Source: Zygnema cylindricum (taxonomy: Eukaryota; Streptophyta; Zygnematophyceae; Zygnematales; Zygnemataceae). From it: a stretch of DNA of 64,000 nt. A program made the position numbers and the translations under genes. Shown here piece after piece: positions 54,906 to 64,000 of the stretch. The number at the start of each line of letters is the position of its first letter. Within the stretch, counting starts at the first letter, position 1. The notes under the pieces are model-generated. The model had not been told where the DNA came from. It saw nothing but the letters and a program-made list of their open reading frames with translations, and made no database searches. The stretch spans positions 62,001-126,000 of the forward strand of contig JBBHKE010003299.1 of the NCBI GenBank assembly GCA_037447655.1, in the 5' to 3' direction.

Positions 54906-55312
54906 GGTACATCACACTATTCATGAAATAAGTACGGTAATTCCATTGACGCTAATTCACAAGAACGATAATTAACGTCATGGATAAAATAGAATCACTC
55001 ATTGTATTTCAAGTATCAATGTCAAAATTTTGGGGCCCCGATATAGATTACATAAGTCATATAACGATTCACGGTGTACACTTTGAATTGTTATTAGACT
55101 TACGTACTCTATATCGGCGTCCCAAAATTTTGAAATTGATACCTTAAATAGAATAAATTATACTATTTAAGGACGTGGACCATAATTTGCCACGTCTCCA
55201 ACACTAAATTAGCATCAATGACACTAATTAATTTCTGACACTAATAATTTCTTTAGTCAAATAACGATTAACAGTGTGCTCTACAGTACACCGTGAATAT
55301 TTACAATAGTGT
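54906..55312. mobile_element. Inverted-repeat segment, probably one or two MITE copies
   Basis: It holds motifs like the ends of the 50.8-kb MITE (CGATTCACGGTGTA at 55063-55076; TACACCGTGAAT at 55287-55298). An internal inverted repeat of ~35 bp pairs 55010-55044 (GTATCAATGTC, CCGATATAGA) with 55110-55144. Exact ends and target duplication are unclear. No coding sequence. Confidence 0.5.
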
Positions 55313-56332
55313 AGTAGGATCTCCTACCTCTCAGAAAATCCCATTACTACTTCACATTTCTACCACACATTCCACACATTGGAAAATACACATCCACATT
55401 GGAAAGCACTCACATAATGATAAACTTTAAATTAGAAGAGGCTTCTGTCCACATAACATTAGTTTGGTCTCTTGCCCTCGTGGCTCAACCCTTCTTTTAA
55501 AGTGTTTTCCTCTGCTATCCATTCTTAAATAATTCTATCTCTTAACTACTAAAACACTACTTAGTTTTTAAGATATTTCAGTGCAAAAATGCCATTGCTC
55601 CAATTTGGTTTTAATCGCTCAGGACCAAAATCAGTCAAAATTTCTAGAAACTTTTCCCAAAGGAAAAGATGTCTACTCTCCTCTTAGACTTCACTATTAA
55701 TCCATCATCGCCCTAAACTCCCGAGGCCAGACTCAACGCTCCCTTGAACAGGTATTACCTAGACCAATCATTGATCAGCAAGGACTTAGCCCGATCGATG
55801 CAAAAACATGCGAAATCTCTTTCTAACTACGTAGCATTTCTAACCGATCAAACGTTACGTTTCACTGCGTAGCATTTACGTGCAAAAGTACGTGCCAAAC
55901 AAAACATGACTTTGCGCGAATGTGCGTTGCAAATTTTGCACGATAAATTCCTACGAAATTCCATAAAGTGAAAGTGACGTTTCGTACTAAAAATTGTATG
56001 AAATGAACCATTTGTGCGTACCAAACAAAATACTGATTTTGTTTGGTACTTTATAAACGTTCGCCTTAAATTCCGCGGCTAGTTTGACCTTTAACTCATA
56101 ACAATAAGCACCCATTCGTTATTTTGACCTTGCGTTGTCGCCTAAATATATCAATCACTATATTTTTTAAAATACAACTCCAAATCTTACGATTCTTTGG
56201 CGGACGTCTATAAAATTTTAAACTCTATATTCGTAACACTTAAATGCCCATCTACGAAAAAATTCAATCCGCTATTACTATTACATCATCCATTGTTTGT
56301 ATTTAACTGACCTCAGTTAAAACATTTCATTC
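55313..56332. other. Intergenic sequence; no gene seen
   Basis: AT-rich with no open frame that resembles a protein and no clear repeat. Many short CGTA-containing words (TTTGTGCGTACC, TACGTGCC) recur, as in other spacers of this window. Confidence 0.4.
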
Positions 56333-58603
56333 TCAAGACGGGACTTCTATATTATTATCCATCCAATACCTTTGTAAAAACTCAGAATTTTTATCTTCTA
56401 AAGTTAACTCATCTTCTGGCCTTCCTAGATAATGCACTTGCCAAAATATAGTATTGTCGACCTTAAACCGTTGACCAACCCAATCTATTACCCATCTGTG
56501 GACCTCAGGTTCTATGATTATTGAGGGATCCAATTCCAATTCTCTTTCAGTTGGTCGAAGATTTGCTGGTTTCAACTGACTGATGTGTATCACTGGATGA
56601 ATTTTTGTTGAAGGTGGAAAGTCTAATTTGGTAGCAACTGACGATATCATCTCGATTACAGTAAATGGTCTGATGTACTTAGGAGCAAATTTCCCCGTAG
56701 GATCCGATTGTCCCTCGATCTTACACCTGTAATGAGTAGTTGAAAGCCAAACCTTGTCACCTGTGCTTACCACCCAATCACCCCGTTTCCGGTTAGCATT
56801 TAATTCTTGCCTTTTTTGTGCCTCCACCAATCCATCCCAAACTGTTTTCCAAACTGTTTGAATGTATTCCCAAAACTTTGTTCCAGAACCCCTATTCTCT
56901 TGAGTGACCCCTATTATTAAGTCTAATGCTTCGCTGGGTTGGTATCCGTATGCAACTTCAAAGAGTGAGAATCTTGTACTAGCACGTTTACATGAATTGT
57001 ATGCAAATTCCATTAATGGTAGTTTAGATTCCCATTTGTTCTGAACTCCACTGCAAACATGCCTAAGCATTTCCTCCAGTATACGGTTCATCCTTTATGT
57101 TTGTCCATCTGTTTGAGGATGATAAGAGGTACTCATTTTTAAATCAGTGCCTAAATTTTCTTGCAATTCTTTCCAAATCACCCCGTTTCCGGTTAGCATT
57201 TAATTCTTGCCTTCTTTGTGCCTCCACCAATCCATGACGGTCTGTTTTCCAAACTGTTTGAATGTATTCCCAAAACTGTGTTACAAAACCCCTATTCTCT
57301 TGAGTGACCCCTGTTTTTAAGTCTAATGCTTCGCTGGGTTAGTATCCGTATGCAACTTCAAACGGTGAGAATCTTGTACTAGCAGGTTTACATGAATTGT
57401 ATGCAAATTCCATTAATGGTAGTTTTTTTCCATGTGTTCTGAACTCCACTGCAAACAGTCCTAAGCATTTCCTCCAGTATACGGTTCATCCTTTCTGTTT
57501 GTCCATCTGTTTGAGGATGATAAGAGGTACTCATTTTTAAATCAATGCCTAAATTTTCTGGAATTTTTTCCAAAATGCAAACGTAAATTTAGAATCCCTA
57601 TCACTGACTATAGATAGAGGGACTCCGTGATGTCTGACCACGTTATCAAAATATAACTTAGCAATATCCACAACTGAATGAGTAGTTTTTCAAGGGATAA
57701 AGATTGTCATTTTACTGAACCTATCAACTACGACCATGATACTGTCATTTTTTCTAGATGTAGCTGGCAATCTGACAATAAAATCCATCTTGACAGATTC
57801 CCATGGTCTTTCGAGGATATCTAAAGGTTTTAAGAGACCTATAGGTTTTTGGTTACTAGGTTTTCTTTGTTGGCAAGGGACAAAACTTTCCACATGTTTT
57901 GACAACTCATTTGCCATCCGAGGTCAAAACAACCTTCTCTATAACCGACTAAGAGTTTTATCACGAGCCATATGTCCTAAATGCTCATGGGCTTCTTGTA
58001 AATGTTGTTTTCTTAGGTCTCACACTTGAAGAATGCATAATCTATCCCATATTTGCAAATACAGTGAACCATTTTCTATTGTAAATTTTTTGACATGCCT
58101 CTCATTGAATGGGTCAGAATTCCCTCCCAAAATATTCTTGCAAATCACAGCAAAATAAAGATCTTTATCATAACTATTTCGAACAACATCTATAAACAAT
58201 TCATCTTGAACCACCACATTTATTTCAAAACATCTAATTAAAGGATCAGCGACGACATTTGTCTTTCCAGGAATATGTTTGACATTAAATTTAAAATATG
58301 CCAATTTCAACATCCACCTAACTTGTCTGCCAGTCATAATCTTTGCATCACTTAATCTGTGTAGATAAAAGAGTGCCAGTCATAATCAATGCATCACTTA
58401 ATCTATGTAGATAAGAGAGTGCCCTAATTTCACTGTGAAGTGCAAATTCTTTATTATGCAAATAACAATGCAATTCACGAATGCATGAACTATTACGAGT
58501 AATTCGTTTTCTTGTGCTGGATGGTTTTTTTCAGCATCATTGAATTTCTTGGACTCAAAAGCAATAGGGTGAAAATGTTTGCCGACTTTTTGACTTATAA
58601 GTG
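56333..58603 (-). pseudogene. Gypsy chromovirus remnant J: RNase H, integrase and chromodomain
   Basis: From right to left: RNase H end (HFHPIAFESKKFNDAEKNHPAQENELLVIVHA, then VKHIPGKTNVVADPLIRC); integrase zinc region (LQEAHEHLGHMARDKTLSRL near 57990); integrase core (WESVKMDFIVRLPATSRKNDSIMVVVDRFSKM, then MSTSYHPQTDGQTERMNRILEEMLR); a C-terminal part (GDKVWLSTTHYRCKI); and a chromodomain (HRWVIDWVGQRFKVDNTIFWQVHYLGRPEDELTLEDKN) open in 57091-56333. The chromodomain marks a chromovirus. Protease, most of RT and the LTRs are absent. The right end is cut by element K at 58604. Confidence 0.86.
56776..57575 (-). repeat. 400-bp tandem duplication within the J integrase
   Basis: Two direct copies (56776-57175 and 57176-57575) share CCCCGTTTCCGGTTAGC and YHPQTDGQTERMNRILEEM-coding sequence with scattered differences. 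The copy nearer the integrase core carries extra indels. A smaller 46-bp tandem repeat lies at 58329-58420 in the RNase H part. Confidence 0.88.
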
Positions 58604-59493
58604 TGAAATTCTGTGGTCTCCATTGACCCACAGAATGAGCAGCCTATGTAAAGCCTCTAGGATAATATTTGCCCCTTCTACTTTCCCGCTGAATAAGCGC
58701 CGCCCAGGCACACAAATATCTGACCACTCTCACCCTTGTGAGGACAAGACTCCCTTGAGTCAAACGCAAAAAGAATCACTGAATTTGCTCACCCGAGCAG
58801 TAAGTTATGGCTGGTCAAAGATGACCTTTATAGTTACAAGCTCTCTTAGAGAGAGAGGTACCTAAATATTACGAAGTCTCGGTCTGCCTACTCACGACTA
58901 TCTACTATTAAACCCTAGTCCAATAGGAACACTATAAAGTACAAGAAGGTACAATGGGCGATGTACTTATTGTACAACCATTGTACGACAAGGTCTACAA
59001 GGTGGCACCTGTCATATCGGAAGCCATGGTTCCTCCTCCCATCTTCTCCGGTATCAAATAATGTGGCGCCACGTGGCACCGCGTGACGCTATATCCGTAT
59101 GCCGCCAAAAAGCTCACTTCGCGTGGCGGCTATAATGCCGGCCGTCCGATCAAAACATATTTTACACGGTTCAGATTCGCGTACATGCAGAAATTGCTCC
59201 TTTTGGTTAGTCTGCTGTTAATTAGCTGTTTTGTTAATGTTTATATATTTATGAAACCTGTCACGTGTATCGTTTCGTAACGCTTTAATGGTTAAGACGT
59301 TAGGCTATGAATAATCTAGAGGTCATAGGTTCAAATCTAGACCTAGGCATCATTTTAGCCAAAATACCCTTAACTGCAAAAACTGCCACTTTCTAAATAT
59401 GGCGGCAGCCATGGCGCGCTTTTGATCCTTACTCTCTTTCTTTAAAACAAAACTAAAATAGGGAAGTGAACTATTAATTACCTCTTTTCAACA
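58604..59493 (-). repeat. 3' LTR of element K
   Basis: 890 bp, TGTTGAAAAGAGG to GAATTTCA. It carries an antisense tRNA-like segment (59276-59356), a G-box (59070-59075), TATAAAG (58832-58826), hairpin GACTC-AAGG-GAGTC and the terminal hairpin ATTCTGTGG/CCACAGAAT with the loop ATG. Confidence 0.92.
59276..59356 (+). other. tRNA-like segment inside the LTR of K (antisense)
   Basis: A-box TGGTTAAGACGTTAGG (59289-59304), B-box GGTTCAAATCT (59328-59338) and TTTT (59353-59356). The boxes fit the Pol III consensus, yet no convincing cloverleaf forms. The sequence differs from the F1-type segments but sits at the same place and orientation. Confidence 0.55.
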
Positions 59494-59506
59494 CTCCCCT
59501 TAATTC

Positions 59507-62500
59507 CTAGTCACTTTTCAATTTTAATCCACAGTTTTCTCTGCAATAAATCAACTTAGGGGAAGGCACTGCTTTTGTCATCATGTCTGCAATCATTTCT
59601 CTATCAGTTATATGAACCAGTTTAATAATTTTATTTTCTACCTTCTCTCTGACAAAGCTTAGTCTAATATCCATATGCTTAGCTTTGAAGTGATGTTTCG
59701 GATTAGCTGCAATCGAGATAGCAGCTTGATTATCACAAAAAACATTTTGAGTTCCAGACTTCATGAACCCAGGTTCTTCAAGAAGAGATTTAACCCACAT
59801 TAATTCTTTGGTGGCAGCACAGGAAGCCATGTATTCAGCCTCCATAGTGGACTGAGCAACTACTTTTTGTTGCTTGCTAGTCCAACAACATGCACCGGAT
59901 CCAATTTGCAACACATATCCAGTCGTACACCTCCTTAAAGGCACATCTCCATAACTGGCATCACTCCAAGTGGTGATGTCAGTGTGCTCCCCTCCCAAAT
60001 GCAACCATAATTCCCTTGTCCCCACCAGATACCTCATCACCCTTTTGGCAGCCTCCCAATCTCTCTTTCTTGGTTCATTTAGATTTCTACTAAGGACACC
60101 TACAGCTGCAGCTATATCCGGACGGGTACAGTGTATAAAATAAATTAAACTGCCTATAATCTGCCGATAAGGGATATTTTCCATAAATTTTCTTTCTATC
60201 TCGTCCATCTCATCATTAATGATGAATATTCCTCCCTCTTCACTCCCCTCACTCACTTTCTTCAAATCCATGGGAGTAGTACATCCGTTTGCTTTCTCCA
60301 TTTGAAATTTTTCTAGCATATTACCGATTGCTTCTTTTTGAGTGAGCCTTATAATTCTATTCCCTCTATCTCTCTCCATCTGAATTCCCAAAATGTACTT
60401 TGCTTCGCCAAGATCTTTCATATCAAAACTGCTTCTAAGATCCCGTTTTAGTTTGTTAATTTTATCTAAGGACTTGCTTAAGACCAACAAATCATCCACA
60501 TAAATAGCAATAAATATCACTCCATTCTCATCTTCAAATAAATATATAGAGTGATCTGAACTAATTCTGATATACCCCAAACCGGTCAGAAATTCGTCGA
60601 GCTTTATATTCCACTGTCGCGGGGCTTGCTTAAGCCCATAGAGTGATTTTATCAGTTTGCAAACTTTGTTTTCTTCCCCACTTTCCACGAATCCTTCCGG
60701 TTGCCTCATGTAAATTTCTTTTTCCAACTCTCCGTGCAAATAGGCCGTTTTAATATCCATCTGGTGGATTTCCATATCCTCCGCTGCGACTATACTTAAA
60801 AGGATTCTAACAGAAGGAAATCTGACTACAGGTGCAAAGGTTTCTTCGTAGTCTATCCCCTCTTTTTGTGTATAACCTTTTGCAACTAACCTAGCTTTGT
60901 ACCTCTCAATGGTATTATCCGGGTTTAATTTAAGTTTAAACACCCACTTACATCCGATCGGTTTTCGGTCCGGTGGACAATCTACCAACTCCCATATATT
61001 GGCTTCCATGATAGAGGCCATTTCTTCATTTATAGCTGTGATCCACCGGCTACTTTCAGGAGTGTTTATGGCCTCTAAGTATGTTTGAGGTTCATCTGGG
61101 TGAGACATCTTTGTGAGTTGGTTATTTACTTGTCTTTCTTTAAGTCGTTTACTACTTCTTCTTCCCCTTTCAAAATCGGACGCCGGTATGGAAGGCATCC
61201 TTGGGTTTCGTTTTGGGAGATTTTCAGCTTCCCTATCTTCCAATTCCGGTGTCTCATCAAGTTCCTCATCGGTTTTCACTTCGTATTGTGGCGTTGCCTC
61301 GGATGTTGTCCTTTCCTCCTTCTCCTTTGGTAGATCTGCAGATTTTTCTTTTTCTCCCTCTTCCTTCTCTTCATTTTCAAAGTCAAAGTCAAAAAACTGA
61401 TCCGTTTCAAATCTGATTTTGACTTCCTTATTATATTTGAATGGATCAATGGACTTCTCTTCATTCATCACCACTATGTGTTTTACCAAAATTATATCTC
61501 TCTTTTTCAAGTCATACACTCGGTATCCTTTTGTGCTCTCATCATATCCTACAAGATATCCTGGTTTCCCTCTTCCCTCTAACTTCCATTTAGTCTTATC
61601 GGAATCCAAACTGTAGACTTGACTTCCGAACACTCTCAAACTAGACAAATCAGCCTTTCTTTCCTGTCCACCTCTCATACGGAGTTTCCTCCTTATTTGC
61701 TGAAGTTAGGACTCTATTTTTGATGAAATTAGCATAGTTCATAGACTCAGCCCAAAACTGCAGCCCTATCCTCTTATCAGTTAACATACTTCTAGACATA
61801 TCTCCTAAAGTCCTATTCACTCTTTCTGCTACTCCATTTTGTTCCGGATTATAGGGAACAGTTTTCCCATGATGAATTCCTTCTTCTTTAAGATATTCTT
61901 CAAAATCCCTTGAGGTGTATTCTTTCCCACTATCACTTCTTATCTCTTTATTGAGGTTTCATGTAGCTTTTCACTCCATACTTTATACTCTTTGAAACAT
62001 CTTAATACCTCTGACTTATGTCTGAGAAAGTATACCTTCGTGTATCTAGACCAATCATCTGTGATAGTTAACATCCATCTCTTCCCCCCATGTGAAGCAT
62101 ACCTAGCAGGTCCCCAAACATCAGTGTGAACTAGATCTAATACTTTCTCTCTCCTAAATGTGGTTGCCTTTGGAAATGGAAGTCTATGAATCTTCCCTTG
62201 GGCACATCCACTACAATCATCAAAGGTCTCATCATCTTCAAAAGTAATACCCTCCACTATTCATTTTTTCTTCATTTTCTTTAATCTATCTAGATGCACA
62301 TGCCCCAACCTTTTATGCCAAAGCATCATCTCACTTGCACACCAGTAGAGAACACTCTTTTCATTGCAAAGTACAATTCTAAACATTCCTTTACTGCCCT
62401 TCTCAGCTATGAAATAAACCTCATTATCAAAGCTTGCTGTGAAGATTCCTTTCCTAGTTCCTGTTTCAAACTCCTTTTCATCTAGGACAGCTGTTGAGAC

Positions 62501-62917
62501 TAGGTTATTGCTAAGTTGTGGAATGTAAAGAACGTCTGAGAGTGTTACAATTGAGGCCTTTCCATCAACTAGAACCTCCAAGTCAACAGTTCCAACAAGA
62601 CTTGTGGTTTCTACTCTACCATCTCCGTACTCTATCTCAACTGTTGGGATCTTTCTCAGTTTAGTGAACCACCGCTTATCTTTGCACATATGCATTGAAG
62701 CCCCTGAGTCTATGATCCATCCATCCTCAAGTGGATCCCTCTTACCTCCGAAAGCACACTTTTGTCTCCGTGGAATGTCGACATGCTTTTCAGTGTTTTT
62801 CGGATTAAGGGGAAGCTCCTCAAGCTCCTCTTCAGGTTCAGTTTTTTCTTCCACTTCCTCATCAAGAACTTGAGTCAGGAAAGCCTTTTTCTTTCCTCCG
62901 TCCTTTGAGGTTCCTTA
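59507..62917 (-). pseudogene. Pol of copia element K (nearly intact)
   Basis: Protease: WIIDSGASMHMCKDKRWF (62730-62680) with intact DSGAS. Zinc region: LWHKRLGHVHLDRLKKMK to CSGCAQGKIHRLPFP. Integrase: DLVHTDVWGP, DDWSRY, SDSGKEYTSRDF and NPEQNGVAERVNRT (D, D, E present). Long open part 61678-59507 (723 codons): integrase tail and linker to ~220, reverse transcriptase ~225-480 with AIYVDDLLVL (YVDD at 393-396), RNase H ~560-690 (TTWSDASYGD, STMEAEYMAS, VFCDNQAA). Damage: stops at 62915 and 62258, and a frame change at about 61950 that is undone near 61670. Copia Pol cuts the polyprotein, integrates and reverse-transcribes. Confidence 0.9.
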
Positions 62918-63919
62918 ACCATCTTTCAGTCGAAGATCTGCAAGTCTGACACAATCTGCCATATAGTGTCCCGGTTTCTTGCAGAAGTGACATAATCCTC
63001 CTCGAGAAGTTCCTCTCCCCTGTCTATCAAATCTGCCACCTCCTTGTCCTCTTCCACCAAAGTTTCGATAGGGATCTTTCCCTCTCTCCTCATCACGCTT
63101 CCGCCAATCAGCTCCTGCAGACAATGCTTGAACACTTGGACTCCCTCTCCTAAGTTCTATGGTGCTTTCTTTCACTAAAATCATTCCCACAGTGTCATCC
63201 CAATTCCAATTGCTATCTCCTATGTCCTGCAATCGGTTAATGATATTCTCATACTCTTCAGGTAGTTTCATCATTAATGTGTTCACTCTTTGTCTCTCAG
63301 ACCATGAGTTACCTGCACTCTCTAACTCTCCAAACAATGCTCCTAAATCATTGCAATAATTATCCATACTTCCTCACTTATAAGTATAAGCTGCAATCTT
63401 ATTTACTGCCAACTGTTGCTGCTGCAATGATCCACTCTTATATTTGTTAACTAGTGATATCCAAATCTGAGATGAAGATTTGACATGCATAAGGGGAATG
63501 GCAATGCCCTTTGCTACACTTTTAAGAATTAAGAGCTTAGCAACCTTGTCATTGTAGTTCCACTTTTCATACTTTGATCTTTCGGTCTGAACCCTTGTCG
63601 TTGTTGTTGGTGGTGTTGCTGCCGGTATCGCCTTCGACAATGGTGTTACTTGAGTTGCAACTCCTTCCTTTTCTCCTTCCATAACAATCTCTTCTCCTTC
63701 CTCATCTTCATCCTCGGTGATGGTGGCAGCTGTTCTACCAACTGTAGAGGCGGAGGTGCCAGAAAAACGTGTCCCTCCAAACCCAGGTGGAGGTGGGCAT
63801 CGAATTTGTCCAGACACTATGCCCCATAGATGCTTCTCAAATAGTTCTCCCTCCATCCTCATTTCCCAATAAAGAAAGTCTGATCCATCAAATATGGGCA
63901 CCCTAGAGGGTGGGCCCAT
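62915..63919 (-). pseudogene. Gag of copia element K (one internal stop)
   Basis: Starts MGPPSRVPIFDGSDFLYWEMRMEGELFEKHLWGIVSGQIRCPPPPGFGG at the primer-site ATG; the LTR ATG (63943) upstream is followed by TAA after four codons in this 5' LTR. A helical UBN2/RVT-Gag-type segment (WNYNDKVAKLLILKSVAKGIAIPLMHVKSSSQIWISLVNKYKSGSLQQQQLAVNKIAAYTYK) precedes a TGA at 63376-63374. The same frame continues with DNYCNDLGALFGELESAGNSW and the RGQGGGRFDRQGRG basic region. The knuckle CHFCKKPGHYMADC is complete (63002-62961). A TAA at 62917 separates it from Pol, in the same frame. Confidence 0.9.
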
Positions 63920-63923
63920 AACC
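63909..63923 (-). promoter_or_regulatory. Primer binding site of element K
   Basis: GGTTATGGGCCCACC on the minus strand: 15 of 15 complementary to plant initiator tRNA-Met nucleotides 26-40, abutting the LTR end TTTCA. It contains the gag start ATG. Confidence 0.8.
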
Positions 63924-64000
63924 TGAAATTATGTGGTCTCCATTGACCCACAGAATGAGCAGCCTATGTAAAACCTCTAGGATAATATTTGCCCCTTCTA
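63924..64000 (-). repeat. 5' LTR of element K (partial)
   Basis: Only the last 77 bases (U5) are in the window. They match the 3' LTR except at two sites, one of which changes CAGAAT to CATAAT and makes an in-frame TAA after the loop ATG. Confidence 0.9.

Larger units (their letters stand above)
58604..64000 (-). mobile_element. Ty1/copia element K, best preserved (5' LTR cut by window)
   Basis: The 3' LTR is 58604-59493, polypurine tract AGGAATTAAGGGGAG 59508-59494, gag-pol 63919-59507, primer site 63923-63909 and 5' LTR from 63924 on. Gag and Pol share one frame except for about 270 bases. In the 77 bases of 5' LTR visible I count two differences from the 3' LTR. It inserted into gypsy J next to AAGTG (58599-58603). 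Confidence 0.92.

Overview
This is repeat-dense nuclear DNA of a plant or close streptophyte relative. The only convincing host gene is a two-exon BTB/NPH3-family gene on the + strand at 42979-45819, with canonical GT-AG splice sites. Most of the rest is LTR retrotransposon sequence in nested insertions, mostly Ty1/copia with two Ty3/gypsy lineages. I cannot name the species. The BTB-NPH3 gene, the primer binding site that matches a plant initiator tRNA-Met, and a DNMT-carrying gypsy element point to a streptophyte with a large, repeat-rich genome.

Layout. 1-1527: 5' end of copia element A (-). 1528-7689: copia B (+), broken by A. 7690-8298: older LTR debris and a repeated leader. 8299-14773: complete copia C (-) with a CCAAA target duplication. 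15330-24941: copia D (+), split by complete copia E (-, 16840-23196). 24942-29848: LTRs and fragments of four more copia copies. 29849-31035: mixed gypsy and copia pieces. 31036-39954: a gypsy polyprotein (-) with a cytosine-5 DNA methyltransferase domain between protease and reverse transcriptase. 41004-41550: a gag-like remnant. 42979-45819: the BTB/NPH3 gene. 45850-50150: pyrimidine-rich tracts and a 30-bp minisatellite. 50150-51870: another copia fragment (-) interrupted by a MITE. 52000-54905: copia I (+). 56333-58603: chromodomain gypsy remnant (-). 58604-64000: copia K (-), the best preserved copy.

Two things stand out. First, the gypsy element encodes a DNMT-like domain with recognisable motifs I, IV, VI, VIII and X in the same frame as its reverse transcriptase. 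That suggests an element able to methylate DNA, perhaps its own. Second, the related copia elements share an unusual 5' architecture. The LTR ends in CA, confirmed by the C target duplication, and abuts a 15-nt site complementary to the anticodon arm of plant initiator tRNA-Met, the half-tRNA priming known for Drosophila copia and yeast Ty5. This site contains the ATG of the gag motif MGPP. An upstream in-frame ATG lies inside the LTR, in the loop of a hairpin whose stem shows compensatory changes between families. The LTRs also carry an antisense tRNA-like segment with Pol III A/B-box-like motifs, and many carry a G-box.

Nearly all retrotransposon genes carry stops or frameshifts, so they are annotated as pseudogenes. 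How the elements work, and whether any is active, is inference.
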